From Sporodiniella umbellata (lineage: Eukaryota; Mucoromycota; Mucoromycetes; Mucorales; Rhizopodaceae): a stretch of 64,000 nt of DNA. The position numbers and the translations under genes are program-made. The stretch spans positions 1 through 64,000 of the forward strand of contig JAIXMR010000051.1 in NCBI GenBank assembly GCA_025677835.1, written 5' to 3'. The notes beneath the pieces are model-generated. The model made no database searches. It had not been told where the DNA came from and worked only from the letters and a program-made list of their open reading frames with translations. Every line of letters begins with the position of its first letter. Position 1 is the stretch's first letter. Below, piece after piece: positions 22,801 through 35,440 of this stretch.

Positions 22801-23398
22801 CCTAAAATATGTTTTTATAGATAACAAAACTGCCAATTACATTGCCTAATATAAACACGCATCCCTAACCGCGAAATAGCAACAAACATACAAAAAATAT
22901 ATGGGTGTATTCATTGAATAGACAATATACCACTTTTTTTTTTTAGTTTTGGTTCCTAATTTTTTCTGTTAGCTTTGGATAATGTGATTTCGGAAAATCC
23001 AATATCTCCTAAAATCCAAAAGAAGAGCGAGTTGGTTATGCTTTGTACAACATAATTAGAAATTAGCTTCTTTTACTTGCAACCGTGTTAAGATCTACAG
23101 AGCATATCGTACTACGCTACGAAAAAAAGCTGACAATAGTTTTTTTTTTTTTTTTTTTTTTTTTGGACTTATTCTTTGCCACAGAGGTATAGTCGTAGAG
23201 GTTAGCACCGACAGGTCTGTGTATTCTTTTGATATTCAACTGCAGAAATGAGCTCCCGGAGTCTTGTTTTTAATTAAAAGCTGAATTGTGCCCCTATTTA
23301 AGTTTTATTGTATGACCACATTCAAGCTTTTTTGTGCCAACAGGGTTTTGAAAAGTACAGTTAAAATAGGTTTTATTATTAGATTTTTAAAAGTAATT
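19887..23398. other. 3.5-kb gene-free AT-rich interval
   Basis: No exon with convincing composition, no RNA gene and no repeat partner was recognised. The 20128-20397 minus-strand open frame has no family features. A poly-T tract lies at 23142-23164. Confidence 0.55.
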
Positions 23399-24571
23399 TT
23401 AAGCGCAACCACCAGTGCCTTGGGTGATTCCGTAATAGTAAGAGTGATCGTCAATAGAAGTGAAAGGAACAATAGAGTTGCTACAGTATTTTGTTTCGAT
23501 ATTGTCAGAACAGACTTGAACGTTTTTATCACCAGACTTGATCCAATATTCAACACCAGGATGAAGGAATCCCATAGCCTGAGGGGGAAGATGAGGTACA
23601 ACATCTCTCTTATCTACAGAGCGGTAAACTGGAATACCAGTTTTATCGACATAGTAAGCAAATGTAGGATTACCAACGCGAGGAGCACCGTAGGTATAAA
23701 TACTCAAATTTTTTGGACTAAGTCTACTTTCGCGTTGATAGAGATCCATTCCTGCCAAAAGAGCTTGAGCGCCGCCCAAGGAGTGACCAGTAACGATAAC
23801 CTTGTGATCAGGAAAAGCAGTTAATTGTTCTTGAACAATAGGAAAATAGTCGTTAACTACTTGCTGGTAAGAAGACAAAAAGCCAGCATGAACCTTAGCA
23901 CCAGCAACAGGAGTATAGTTGGAAAAATAAAATACAATATCTGTAACAGCACTACGGAAAGACCCAGTACCTCTGAAGACAAGATATATGGTTTTTTGTG
24001 ATGCGCTACGCATTACAAAACCATGGGTGTCGGACAAAGACGAAGTAAACGTTGTGATTACTTTACCATCAGGAGCATACTTTTGACAATTGGGACACTT
24101 CCAGTCGTTTCCTGGAACTACAGGCTTACAGTAAGCCGTTTGCGCAATTGCGGAATACAAAGTGAGTTGTGTCATTTCCGAAGTCGAAGGAGTAGTCTTG
24201 TCGTCGGCTTTGGAAGATGCAGCCCGAGAAGAAGTAGTAATAGAGGGTGCGCCCTTGGGTAAGTCCAAGGTCATACCTCCAACATCCTCATTGTTACGCT
24301 TTATGAGTGCATCCAAGTCACCGCCGTGCTTTTGATACCATTCAGTATTTCTTTGGATATTATAGGGCTCGGATTTAAGATCGCTAGCAGTACCGTTGGT
24401 AGAAGGAGGGGAGCAACGATTAGAAATTAAAGGTGGAAGATCAAAAGAGTTTGAAACGGCCTTGTGCGATCCAGCTTTACCAGAAACAGGAACAGCAGAA
24501 GTACCGAGAATCATTGAAGAAGCAAGGATACAGAAAGTGACACCTTGGGAAATTGAAATGAATGAAACCAT
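23399..24571 (-). CDS. Secreted triacylglycerol lipase (Rhizopus type, class 3)
   Basis: An extracellular lipase that hydrolyses triacylglycerols, made as a 390-residue prepro-enzyme. Signal peptide: about residues 1-26, hydrophobic and ending TSAVP. A propeptide follows to about residue 120, including the NTEWYQKHGGDLD segment typical of Rhizopus. In the mature alpha/beta-hydrolase the nucleophile is S264 in GHSLGG, the acid D323 in KRDVVPH and the base H376 near the C-terminus. The 59- and 53-residue spacings equal those of the known Rhizopus enzyme (S145, D204, H257). Cysteines at positions fitting the three known disulfides are present. The gene is intronless, the rule for this family. 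It sits alone between gene-poor intervals of several kb. Confidence 0.97.
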   Translation of the reverse strand: MVSFISISQGVTFCILASSMILGTSAVPVSGKAGSHKAVSNSFDLPPLISNRCSPPSTNGTASDLKSEPYNIQRNTEWYQKHGGDLDALIKRNNEDVGGMTLDLPKGAPSITTSSRAASSKADDKTTPSTSEMTQLTLYSAIAQTAYCKPVVPGNDWKCPNCQKYAPDGKVITTFTSSLSDTHGFVMRSASQKTIYLVFRGTGSFRSAVTDIVFYFSNYTPVAGAKVHAGFLSSYQQVVNDYFPIVQEQLTAFPDHKVIVTGHSLGGAQALLAGMDLYQRESRLSPKNLSIYTYGAPRVGNPTFAYYVDKTGIPVYRSVDKRDVVPHLPPQAMGFLHPGVEYWIKSGDKNVQVCSDNIETKYCSNSIVPFTSIDDHSYYYGITQGTGGCA

Positions 24572-24647
24572 GGGTTGAAGGAATTGGAAGGAGAGATAGA
24601 CTTTTTGATTGAATTAAAGAAAAAAAGATATTGCAAAAGTGCACCCT

Positions 24648-24656
24648 TTTTATATA
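24648..24656 (-). promoter_or_regulatory. Probable TATA box of the lipase gene
   Basis: TATATAAAA on the minus strand lies about 77-85 nt upstream of the lipase ATG, within an otherwise A-rich leader. The position suits a fungal TATA element with a transcription start 30-50 nt downstream. Confidence 0.55.
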
Positions 24657-27600
24657 GAGCTTGACAAAAAAAAAAGATAAACGGAGCCTACAACGTTTTA
24701 TTACACATATCAAATTCAAAGTTTTATTAATCTCAAAGACCTGGTAGTGCAATTATTCTGTTGTCCCGCTTTTTGTTACACACAGAAAACACTCTATGAA
24801 GCGATTTGTGTAAGTTTTTATAAAGCTTAAGGCCAAAATATCACCTGCTAGGTCTTGTACAACTGAATAATAAACAGATCTTGCACAATCAAGAAAATAT
24901 GTGACGTATCTCAGCCAACAGTTTTGTCGCGTTGTCAGTACTCCTCCCTGAAAGGCAAGAGCTAACTGTCCAATAGATTGGTCAACTAACCAACATGACT
25001 CTTACTTTTTTATCAAAAATTTCTGGAATAGGGTATCGAAATAATGGCATACAGTGCTGATTGTATTTTCTTTTTTTTAAAAAGCTATAATAAGAAATTC
25101 ATGTTTCATTTGTCTGTGTTTGTTTTGAAACAGTTATAACTATAAAATTATTGTTTTCAACAATTATAGCTCTGCTTTTTTGGATGTCTTTTCGAGAAAA
25201 CACGAGATAAAACTGAATAAAGAATTGACAGATCAAAACCAAATTGTTTCATACAGTAATTTAAGATAGTTTTACAAAAATAAATAGATACAAACATTCA
25301 TGTTGTTATCGTACATACATTGACACATTCTAACTATTCCATACACCTGTTCTCATATTTCTGTTAAGAGAAAAGCCCTGAAAATCAGTTGGTTTTCCCA
25401 CAGGATATACAAAGGCTAAACATAGATCAGAAAAAAAAATCTGAACCCGGCCTTTTATTTTTAGAATTCGCAAAGACTTATACTCTATTGACAGTTGGCT
25501 GGAACGAAAAATTTTCCTTATTGCCATTGCTCTCGTTTAGATAAAACGATATCTAAGACTGATGTTTTCATAAATACAAAACGCGCCGAAAAAGTGGGGT
25601 TTTCGCAGTGTAACTCGTGTAGCACACATTCCAAATAAAGAAAGTAAATGGGGTACATATGTGACAATTCTTAATATTCTTTTCGCTACCTACAAACAGA
25701 CCTATGATAGTTTTAATTTACTCATGTAAAGTGTAACTTATAGTACAGTATATGAGTTTCAGAGACTTGGTTTATTGTTCAAGAGCCAGCGGAATTTTTT
25801 TTGTTTGAAAAAAAGCTTCCCGCCTTTATCAGATTCAATGGTATATCGAATGAGAACAAACCTCAATTGTTCAGTATCTGTTGAAAAATCATGAACCAAA
25901 TTCGTTGGAATCAATGAACTATTTGCTTTTAAAACCTTTAATAAAATGGTGAGCTGATCAATGGAAAAAGCTAAATGTAATTATATGTTTGGGTTTGCAC
26001 AATTGCTACAAATCCTCCACGGCTTGAGAAGTTCCCGCTTTTTATATATATTAAGTTTCAAAAGTAAAAGCAGCGCGCACAAACATTTGTTTTTTACAAA
26101 GAACCTTCTTGAATTGAATTATCTAGCCAGCGATAGTCTATGTATCCAACAGTTATTACTGGATAAACATTCAAAGTTATGCTTTCTGATCAATTATAAA
26201 GTAAACCAATGTTTTTTTTAAAAAAAATAAAAGGCAAGTCCATCTGTCCACTACCGGTACTAAAAAGTGAATGGATCAAAAAGAAATATTGAATGTGTAA
26301 TATTTCCTTTTATTGTTATTTTTTCTTATAAAAGAAAGCAAAGAAAAGCTAAGTATCCACTTGGCTGCTTTCACACCGCGCGCAAAACCTAACTGAAAAT
26401 AGGAGTGAGCACACATTTTGTCTAACCAGAAGTTACATAGATGTGGAAGGTAAATCGATACAAACAATTGATACATTTTCTATCGATACTAATAATAGAT
26501 ATTTGATCGCAGCAATGAAACATTGATAAACGCAAAAACGTTAGTGGAGGCTATATTTTTTTTTTTTTATCAAAGTACTATCGTCACCCTGGAAAAGCAT
26601 CTTGAATCAAAAAAAAACAGTGGTAAAGCTGTCGTACTGTGCAAGGTTGTCGAAAGCAAAAATGAGCAGTGCATTAGCTAATCATTTATATAATCTTGCT
26701 TAGTTTTAGTGATAAACATACTGTCAATGTTCTTCCGCTCACTTTATTTTTTAAATTGGTATATGCATATTTCCACTTCAATATAAAAATACAAAGTTGC
26801 TGTCTGCTAGGTTTTGTTTTTGGCGTATCTGAAAAATATCAAGCTACGAGCTCTTCTTATTTTTTTGTTAGTTTACTATGTTAATGAATGTTTCTTTCAT
26901 TTGAAGCTCTAGAGAAGGCTTTAAACTTTCAAAACCGCGTTTTTAAAGTGAACTACTCCTTCGCAAGTAGCTTTACGTTCATTTTTAATCATTTTACTAA
27001 GTGAGACATCAAAAAGTAAAATAGAGAGAAAAACAACGTTTGTTTAAAAAGTAATGTCTTTACAATTACATACTTGAAGTAAGAAATACGACCTTCTTTA
27101 ATAGTTAGAATACCAGGTTTTGACTTTTTTCTATACACTTTTGGTGTTTTCATTCTAATACAGAACTTATAAAGACACCCCTTAAGAAGACCCAGATCAG
27201 TATTTGAACAGGAACTCCTAATATGCTTTTATGTCTACAAATCTTCATTTATTGAAAAACACAAGTTTAAGCTCTACCTTGACTGTTTATGGAAATATTT
27301 AAAAAAAAACCAATTGAAGAAAAGATATACGCGACCTTCGTACTGTTCAAAGATTATATTTTTCTTATTGATGTAAACGTTGTACAAACAAGACACATGA
27401 TATAAGCTGTTCCAAAAATAAGCTGTGATACGATATACATTTGTATTTTTCTGGCTTAATCGCCATACTAGACAATGTGCAGATAGAATGGAACGGGTTG
27501 GAATGTAAGATGAGGATCAAAAAAAGGTGTTCGGCTCGAACGGTTCTAACAGTTTAAAGCTCAGGGTTTTGTGAGCCTATAAAAAGAAAACATGTAAAAA

Positions 27601-28263
27601 GCAAAAGCAAAGCCTATGCAGTCAAAAACGAGAGACCTATATCAAATAAAACTAACAAAGATCTGAGTCAAAGGAGATGGCTTTAACACTGTTCTCTTGA
27701 AATCAGCACTTGGTCAAAGAAGCAAAAACAAAATTGAAGGAGGACTTTCAGTGTATATATATAAAGAAAGACAGACCGAAAAGCAATCTCGCCTAAAAAG
27801 AGAACTTTATAAGTGCAAAAACTCTTTTTTGTTGTTAGCGTTGGATCTATCTATGTATTGAACACTAGCTTTGTGGTTTATATCTACAAGACTATGTTTA
27901 AAGAGTATTATTAATAGACAGAAAAATCTTAATGATTGAAAGTAGCTTATTTTTGTAATTTTTTGTTATCGGGGCAGTATAATTGATAGAGAGAACAAAC
28001 ATACACGATATTGTCTTTTGAAGATTCAGTTTTCCGTTTACAAAAGATCTCTATCTGTATGTTATTTTGAAATGTTTTTTGCTTTGGTGAAATGTACGTT
28101 TTTTAGTATAAACATATTTATATACAGACCTTAAATTGATCTTATCAAGACAGGCGTTCAAGGAACGCGTTTTTACATGCATTTCTTCTCCATATCTAGC
28201 AAAAAGAAAAGTAAAATTGCTAAAAAAAAAAAGGCAATTGGTGTCGTAACAGGAACGCATTTA
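24657..28263. other. 3.6-kb gene-poor interval
   Basis: AT-rich DNA upstream of the lipase and downstream of the sirtuin. A minus-strand open frame at 25330-25527 (contains GRVQIFFSDLCLAF and GKPTDFQGFSLNRN) looks protein-like but has no partner exon or domain that I know. Nothing else is supported. Confidence 0.5.
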
Positions 28264-29423
28264 TTAGACAACCTTGACGGTAACCTTTGGAGCTTGTCGT
28301 CTTCTTTTACCAAAGCTTTCTTTTAATGTTAGTTGAGAGGGGGGGAGTTTAGCCGTCTTGACTTCTTTAGCCTTTCTTTTCAAGGATTTTTCAGCCTCCA
28401 ACCTTTCTTCGGCATTGGCAGCCAACAAAGCGCGCCTTAGACGTGTTTTGGCGGCCTTGATGGCGTCGTAATCCAACGATCTTTGCTCTATCATCTCTAC
28501 CCAGTCATCGGTATCGCCCAACACTTCGTAATCGAATACGCTATCCCATTCTTTAGTGGGTGGAGTTCTGTTTACGTAGATCACTTTGCCAGATTTATTA
28601 GAGTGAATAAGTCGTGCTGCTTGTTTGATGAATTTTTTTAAAGCAGGTATTTTTAAAGAAGTTCCCATGACTATCATCAAATCAGGTTTTCTTTTTAAAT
28701 CTGTGGTTTGCATTTTTCCAATCTCTTCGCTTTCCGGGTGATGCTCATTGTAAAGTACGATGTTGGGCCGTAAGTTACCACACGCTAATTGTCTTTTACC
28801 CAGTCTGACCCGATCATCATCATTTTTCTCACATTGAGGGCAAACGGGAGGCTCGCCTTCACCAAAAGCCTCCACGTATTCTGATTTGAATTCGTATGTT
28901 GCGGGACAAATAGTGCACTTCACTTTATCCATTGATCCGTGTAATCGAACACAATCGAGTTTTAATGTGTCTTCTAAACAGTCTATATTTTGTGTATAAT
29001 AACGCATCAGTTGACCAGACTCTTGTAGGTTGTGAATAAAGGAGTGTGTAGGAGTTGGTACAGCCGCATCAATCACTTTTTTAAATTCGGCCATAAACGT
29101 GAAAAACACTTTTGTTTGCATTATATCGTTAAAGAGCGTTGCATCAAACAAATCTTTGCCCTTGACGATGTTTTTGGGGTGTTTCTTTTTTACTAAGTTA
29201 TATAAGCCATCAGAAGACCGAAAATCCTATGGGGAAAGCCAAAAAAAAAACATTGAGCAAGAGAAAGGGTCGTATGTTGTTTTACAGGTATACCGCCGCT
29301 ACAAGAGATACCAGCGCCAGTTACTACAATCGCTCTTTTACTCATTTGTATAAGGGCTGCAAGTTCGGTCATGAAAGGGTCTACAACTTCAGAAGGCTCT
29401 GAAATGACGACTTTGGCTTTCAT
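28264..29423 (-). CDS. Sir2-family NAD-dependent deacetylase, Hst3/Hst4-like
   Basis: A 366-residue sirtuin in two exons (29423-29286 and 29226-28264) with a 59-nt intron. The NAD-binding Rossmann motif is VVTGAGISCSGGIPDFRSSD, split by the intron after GGIP. Then come YTQNIDCLED, the catalytic-His motif RLHGSMD and two Cys pairs for the structural zinc (CTIC and CPQC). Next are GNLRPNIVLYNE, the nucleotide-fold motif IVMGTSLKIPAL and the ribose-binding VIYVNRTP. The SSDGLYN block and the short N-terminus point to the Hst3/Hst4 type, which in yeasts removes acetyl from histone H3 K56. The C-terminal 90 residues are basic and probably nuclear-targeting. The subfamily assignment is by motif, not by tree. 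Confidence 0.92.
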
Positions 29424-30785
29424 CGTCTAAATTTTAATATATACAAATATATGAGAGAAAGAGAAAGAGAGAAAAGCACTTAATTGTTCCCGCCCGCGTT
29501 TCTTCAAAAAAAAAAAAAAAGTAAAGTTTTACAATCGGCCAATGAAAAAACCTTTATCACACATAACATTCTCTTGAGACACAAAAATATATAAGGGTAT
29601 GTCTATCATTGGGTGACGTAGGTATACCTTAAAGGTCTTCGCCTACAAAAGGAACAAATAAGAAAAGTGCAAATGAGAAGTATTTTTTTATCGTAGAGTT
29701 CTCTATGAAAAGCTGATTTTTCAAAAAAAAAAAAAAAAAAACAAGCCACATAAATGAACAATCTAGTATAAACCAAAACATTGTACTTATCATCAGCTGT
29801 AACTAGGAGAGTGCTGAATTGGATGACACGCTTTGCATTTAGGCTGTATATACGCTATACAATTAAAAGCAAATATATCGATCATCCTCATATCAGCCTT
29901 AGTGTTTTAGAGAAATATGTATTCTCGTGTGTAAGAAAAAAGAAGAATTGTTAATTTCCGAAATTACAAGTTATACTGGTTCATACTTTAAACACTGAAC
30001 TGTAATGCATAGTCCAAAGCAAGCCAAAATGAAACACATGTTACATTTTGAACTACTGCCTAAACTTTATAAAGTAACGCCCACAATGAAAGCTTTTTGT
30101 TCAAATACAAGAGAAGCAAAGTGATTTTTGCACAATTTGAGAAAAAAGACAAACAATAGCGTAAGATCACCTTGACCGTGCTGTAGCAAATTGATCCTAT
30201 GAGAACTTCCTTTATTAGCCTAAAGATCCAACATGTATATTAGAGATGTTTATACTTGATATACTTGAAGTTGTACTCCTTCTGCTACAAACCATTGTCT
30301 AAGAAAGCAGTCATATAGTTTTTAATAAAAACGTATCCAAGTTTCTCTATTGTTATCTAATCTTAAAATAATTATTTTGGTTTTTTTTAAAAATACTCAC
30401 CTCCATCCAAATTTTAAAGAATTAGTGACTTTTCAGACTTTTAAAACAACGTAAATCCGTTGTTTATCTTTATCCGAACAGACTACTGTTTGGTAACCAA
30501 ATATTACGTAGCTTGGTACAGATGGCAGTCGTTTTGAGTGTGGGAATAACTATTGATATACGACGATAATGAGAGTGCATAGTTGAAAATAACTAAAAAA
30601 AAATTCAAACCATTTATAATTAGTTTTAGCCATATCACAGTATATTAACTTCGATAAGAATGCAGTCCTTGACGAATACAGATTTCACAAGACTGTAGCC
30701 TAATTTAGAAAAGTCAAAACATGACGTAAACTTGTCTTTTTTAGGGTAGCTTTTCTGTCTATAGGTCCTTCCTTTTTCTAGGGGC
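29424..30785. other. 1.3-kb intergenic, no gene seen
   Basis: AT-rich with poly-A tracts at about 29506-29520 and 29724-29741. It contains the sirtuin promoter. A possible upstream exon of the next gene could lie near 30660-30760 but was not resolved. Confidence 0.55.
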
Positions 30786-30830
30786 AATGCTTCTTCCAAT
30801 GATCACCCTTCTAATTCCAATTATTTTCTA

Positions 30831-31393
30831 ATGTCTCAATCGCCATACAAAAACAGTTTACATTCACCACTCCAGCTTTCCTTGCAGGATATCAGTATAA
30901 AAGAAATACTCAAGCGCCACAGCAATGACCCCGAGCTACTTAAATGTATTTTGACAGCAAAATCCGAAGAGGACAAGGTAGCTCGAAAACAAGTTATTTT
31001 ATTTAACAAATTAAAAAGAAAAAAACAGCACGCGATGTTTTGAAAGCAGAAAAAGTACGTATCCAACTTCGCCATATAGATATGGAGTTGGCTCGAGAGC
31101 AATACAAATCAAGGTATCCAACTCGTTATGAACCCTACCAAACGCCTCCTGCTCCAGCTACTTATATTCCTTCTACCCCTCATTCAGCTACGCCACTGCA
31201 ATTTTCAGCTGCTTTTCTTAATACACATATTAGACACTCAGTATCCAGTAACGAGAGCCATAAAGTTAGAGGAGCATTAAAAACACAAACTCAAGGCAAA
31301 AACTTCAGACCATATCATGCTACAGTTTACCAAGAAGATTTAAAAAAGCCTGTGCTGCCTTCTATTGATAGAGCTATTGAAGAAAGTCGCTAA
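30831..31393 (+). CDS. Unrecognised basic/helical protein, start uncertain
   Basis: Two exons (30831-30977 and 31019-31393) join across a 41-nt intron beginning GTAGCT, with a TTTAAC branch-like site, to give 173 residues. The junction creates an unbroken charged helix, SEEDK followed by KKTARDVLKAEKVRIQLR and ELAREQYKSR. The N-terminal block QDISIKEILKRHSNDPELLK and the Pro/Thr-rich middle are typical of a regulatory protein. The same frame stays open upstream to about 30783 after a CTAG acceptor (reads NASSNDHPSNSNYF), so a further 5' exon is likely and the annotated ATG may be internal. I cannot name the family. Confidence 0.6.
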
Positions 31394-32832
31394 TTCAAAG
31401 AAAAATAATTTGAGGCAAATCTGTTTTAATTTAATAAAAAAACAAGAGCTCCCGCTTGTGTAATGTATCATTCTACATTGAATATCTGATTTGGTCGAGG
31501 CTTTTCGTTTCTGTGTATCAGTAATTGTGTTTCTGAAATTATGAAAGATTACTAAAGGAAAACTGGATACTGTGTAATAATGGTGTGGGTTTTTTTTTTA
31601 GTAGAGACAGAGTATTGCAAAAGAGAGAAACTGTTATTAGCCTTAGATTGTTTAAACAGAAAAGCGGCTTACGTAGGAAGTTTGTAACGAAGTCAAGATT
31701 GAAATTACATAGTATTTGGTTAAATTTTTATGCATAAAGTTCAGCTTTGTTAACTGTATAGGTCTTGATGAGAAAGCTAAGGCAAAAACCGAAGCAAGGA
31801 GTAGCATATCTGGTATATGTATCGTATAAACATTATACATACTTGTATTGTGGATGCATTTTCTCAAACATGGTAAAGGTTAATTCCCTTTTTTATAGCA
31901 TTGGAATTTTACCAGGGGCCTTACGAATAAAGGCTTTCTTCTAAGATGAAAGAAGTTCAAAAAAAAAAAAAAAAAAACGCAGTAGCTAAAAGTTAGTAGT
32001 TTACATAAATACGAGGTGCTGTTTTGAAATCTTAAATCAGCTCCAGTATACAATTAATTTTGAGATCTATAACCCTCACTTCACTTAGAAAGTCATGATT
32101 TATCATTTACGGTGAAACATAAATTATTAAATAGCCAAATGTACTTTGTTTGCATGTTTGTAAATTTGCATTGTTCTGAAAGATATTATAGAGCACAAGG
32201 ATATAGCTAATATTTTAGCGGCTTATTTTCATGATTTGAAGCACTGAATAACAAGGTGAGTATAAAATAAGATTTAAATCCTATGTATACCTGAACAGAA
32301 GCCAAACGTTTAGGTGTATACAAGAACACAAACTCTAAATCTAACCGAAATTACTTTAAAATTATGTAATACAATTATTATGCAAAAAAAAAAAAAAAAA
32401 AAAACTTTTCTTAATACAACTAGAACTTTAGGGGAAGAGTTTAACGAAAAACAAGTAATCAAGCCTGATTGAAAAGGATGCTCTCCCAGTATGGGTTTGA
32501 TCTTGGCTCTGAGTAAGGAAAACAGAAAAATAGCATTCGGAAAGCTGTCTAGATCGTTTCAACGACCTAACCTCAACTATAGATATACCCCTCTTTTTTT
32601 TCAACGTCAAAATTTAGGTCGCCTTATTCGAATTAACATTCTCTGTAAAACAAAGGTTAGTTGGCTTGATGCAGATCGATACATTGCTGACTAAGCGGCA
32701 AAAGCCGTTTACATTTCCATTCAAATACAAGTTGTGCCGATGAAACAAAAATTGATTTCCTCAAAAATTATACAACAAAAAACTTTTTTTTTTATTATTA
32801 TTTTACAATGGTTTATAAAAAAAGTTTGCGAT
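31394..32832. other. 1.4-kb intergenic between convergent genes
   Basis: It lies between the 3' ends of the preceding + gene and of the 6PGDH gene on the - strand. Poly-A tracts at about 31961-31978 and 32384-32404. No coding evidence. Confidence 0.6.
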
Positions 32833-34456
32833 TTAAGCATCGTAGGTAGAAGCAGAGACATTACCACCCTTACCAGTCCAGTTGGTGTGAACCCACTTAC
32901 CAGGAGTGTCCAAGAGTTCATAAGTGTGAGCACCGAAGTAATCACGTTGAGCTTGAAGAAGGTTAGCAGGGAGAATTTCGTGGCGCAGACCATCATAGAA
33001 GTTCAAAGCAGTAGAAAGGGCAGGAGTAGGGATACCCATGGTAACGGCTTGAGCGATAACTTCTCTCCAAGAGTCTTGGGCATCAGCGGTAGCCTTTTGG
33101 AAGAAAGGATCAAACAACAAGTTTTCAAGTTGAGGGTTGTTTTGGTAGGCATCCTTGATCTTACCCAAGAAGACAGAGCGGATAATACATCCACCACGCC
33201 ACATCAAGGCAATACCAGAGAAGTTCAAGTTCCAATTGTAATCGGCACCGGCTTGACGCATGAGCATAAAGCCTTGAGCATAAGACACAATCTTAGAAGC
33301 GTAAAGGGCTTGACCAAGAGCAGCCAAGAATTGTTTCTTATCGCCATTGAATGGCTTCTTGGCAGGACCGGCAAGAATCTTGCTAGCACGGGTACGTTCG
33401 TCCTTAAGAGAAGAAAGACAACGAGCATACACAGCTTCACCAATCAAGGTAACAGGGATACCACGATCCAAGGAGTCAATACCAGTCCATTTGCCAGTAC
33501 CCTTTTGACCAGCAGTATCTCTGATCTTTTGAACGAGAGGCTTGCCATCGGTATCCTTGAACTTGAGGATATCGCGAGTGATTTCAATCAAGAAAGAGTC
33601 CAATTCTCCCTTGTTCCATTCTTCGAAAACTTCGGCCATTTCGTCGTGAGACAAACCGAGACCTTCCTTCATGATTTGATAAACTTCACAAATCAATTGC
33701 ATGTCCCCGTATTCTATGAAAGCGGTTAATATATTGTGCTTTTCAGTGACTCTTTTATGCATAAAACACTTACCAATACCGTTGTGGACCATCTTGACGT
33801 AGTGACCGGCGCCAGACTCACCAACCCATTCACAACAAGGGGCACCATCAGGAGCCTTGGCAGAAATATCTTGGAAGATGGGGCGAATAGATTCCCAAGC
33901 TTTGGGGTTACCGCCAGGCATCAATGAAGGACCATAGCGGGCACCTTCTTCACCGCCAGAAACACCAGAGCCAACAAAGAGAATACCCTTGGCTTCCAAT
34001 TCCTTGGTTCTGCGGATAGAGTCAGGGAAGTGGGAGTTACCGCCATCGATGATAATATCACCTTCTTCCAAGAAGGGCAAGAGTTGATCGATAAAGGCAT
34101 CAACGGCAGAACCAGCCTTTACAAGCAACATAACCTTTCTGGGGCGCTTCAATTTGGCGCAGAGCTCTTCAACAGAGTGAGCACCAACGATGTTGGTACC
34201 TTTGGCTTCGTTGGCCAAGAAATCGTCTACTTTAGAGGTAGTACGATTGTAAGCACAAACGGTGTATCCATGATCGTTCATGTTCAAGATGAGGTTTTGA
34301 CCCTAGAGATATCAATTTGTTAGTTTCTGGGGTATGTCTGATCATGTCAGACTTACCATGACAGCCAAACCAATGAGACCAATATCAGCGCTAGGGATAT
34401 ATAAATACAAAACGAACGCGTAATTACTAAATAGACACTTACACAGCTTCAACCAT
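32833..34456 (-). CDS. GND1: 6-phosphogluconate dehydrogenase, decarboxylating
   Basis: Oxidative pentose-phosphate enzyme converting 6-phosphogluconate to ribulose 5-phosphate with NADPH production, cytosolic. Four exons (34456-34443, 34390-34357, 34302-33774, 33713-32833) total 1458 nt, 485 residues. The start MVEAVADIGLIGLAVMGQNL gives the NADP-binding GLAVMG motif only after the two tiny first exons are joined. Further marks are IDGGNSHFPDS, the substrate-binding GSGVSGGEEGAR and the catalytic-Lys region GHYVKMVHNGIEYGDMQ (after splicing), and a C-terminal DYFGAHTYE. The third intron is exactly 60 nt and has no in-frame stop. The antisense ORF over this gene is a shadow. Confidence 0.97.
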
Positions 34457-35317
34457 TGTAGTGTTTTTTATTTTAATTTTAGTAAAAGAAAAAAGCAAGT
34501 TCAAGAAAAAAAGTAAATGGAGATTAAATAGATATCGGGATGATGTAACTGGTGGCGGTTTATAAGCACCCTTACAATTTTTAATCACTATCGTCAGATT
34601 ATAAAGATATCGGTTACAGAGTTATTCACCTAGATTTTCTCTACTCATTACTACCCAAATGTTACCCATAAAGAGTGTATATTTGAACTGACTAACACTT
34701 ATGCAGTCGCTTACCTAAAAGAGATCTAACTTCATCAGCTTTATCATCTGGCTTTTATTTCAACGCTTCTCCGAAAATTGCACGCCTATTTACCCGTTTT
34801 ATCCTTGTCCCCAATTGTTTTAGCAAAATATTTTACTGTATAACTCGGGATAGTTTGTGTATTCTCCTATCCCAAAAGGCTGAAGCATATCTACACATGT
34901 GGCAGTACTATGTATTAAGAAGAAAATTCCCAAACATATCTGTTTAGTATAAAAAGGCTACGCGTCATTACAGGATAAGCGACGCGACTGCTTTCATTTG
35001 TCATCACTTAATGGAAGAATAGTGATTGGCCAATTTATTTTTTTAAAAGACCGTATAACGTAATCTTTATACATAATTACTAGTATCTTTGGCAAATAGC
35101 CAGCTCACTATTCAGATAAAAAAACTTGCTTTGAGAAAATGCTGCTCTCCAAAATAATACGGGAAGGTTTCTTTCAATGTAACATTTTGCAGAAAAAACT
35201 TTAAATTTTCATTTTTGAGACACGCCAATTTTCTTTGGGGAAAAAAATTTCCCTCCACACAATATCACCAAACTGGTCATTTGTTTCAATGCTAGACAAT
35301 TGTATCCACGCTCTGGT

Positions 35318-35440
35318 CAGTACAGCGAGTGTCTTTTTATAGCTAAATTTGACAGGATTCCAGCCCTAATAGAATCAGATAAAACAAATGCAGCGTTTTT
35401 GGTATTTGATGGACACTGCCAGATCTCTTGTCATTTTATA
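35318..35440 (+). repeat. Inverted coding-like repeat, left arm
   Basis: About 123 bp, reverse complement of 35888-36010 with only a few mismatches. The plus-strand frame reads QYSECLFIAKFDRIPALIES, continuing SDKTNAAFLVFDGHCQ. Reading-frame conservation between arms suggests that both derive from a protein-coding source, perhaps a gene fragment or mobile element. Confidence 0.85.

Noticed and set aside
25330..25527. 65-residue minus-strand frame with GKPTDFQGFSLNRN
   Set aside because: Somewhat protein-like, but no partner exon, promoter or family could be found, so it is not listed as a gene.
32734..33729. 331-residue antisense frame over 6PGDH
   Set aside because: A shadow frame caused by codon bias in a long conserved gene; no family features.
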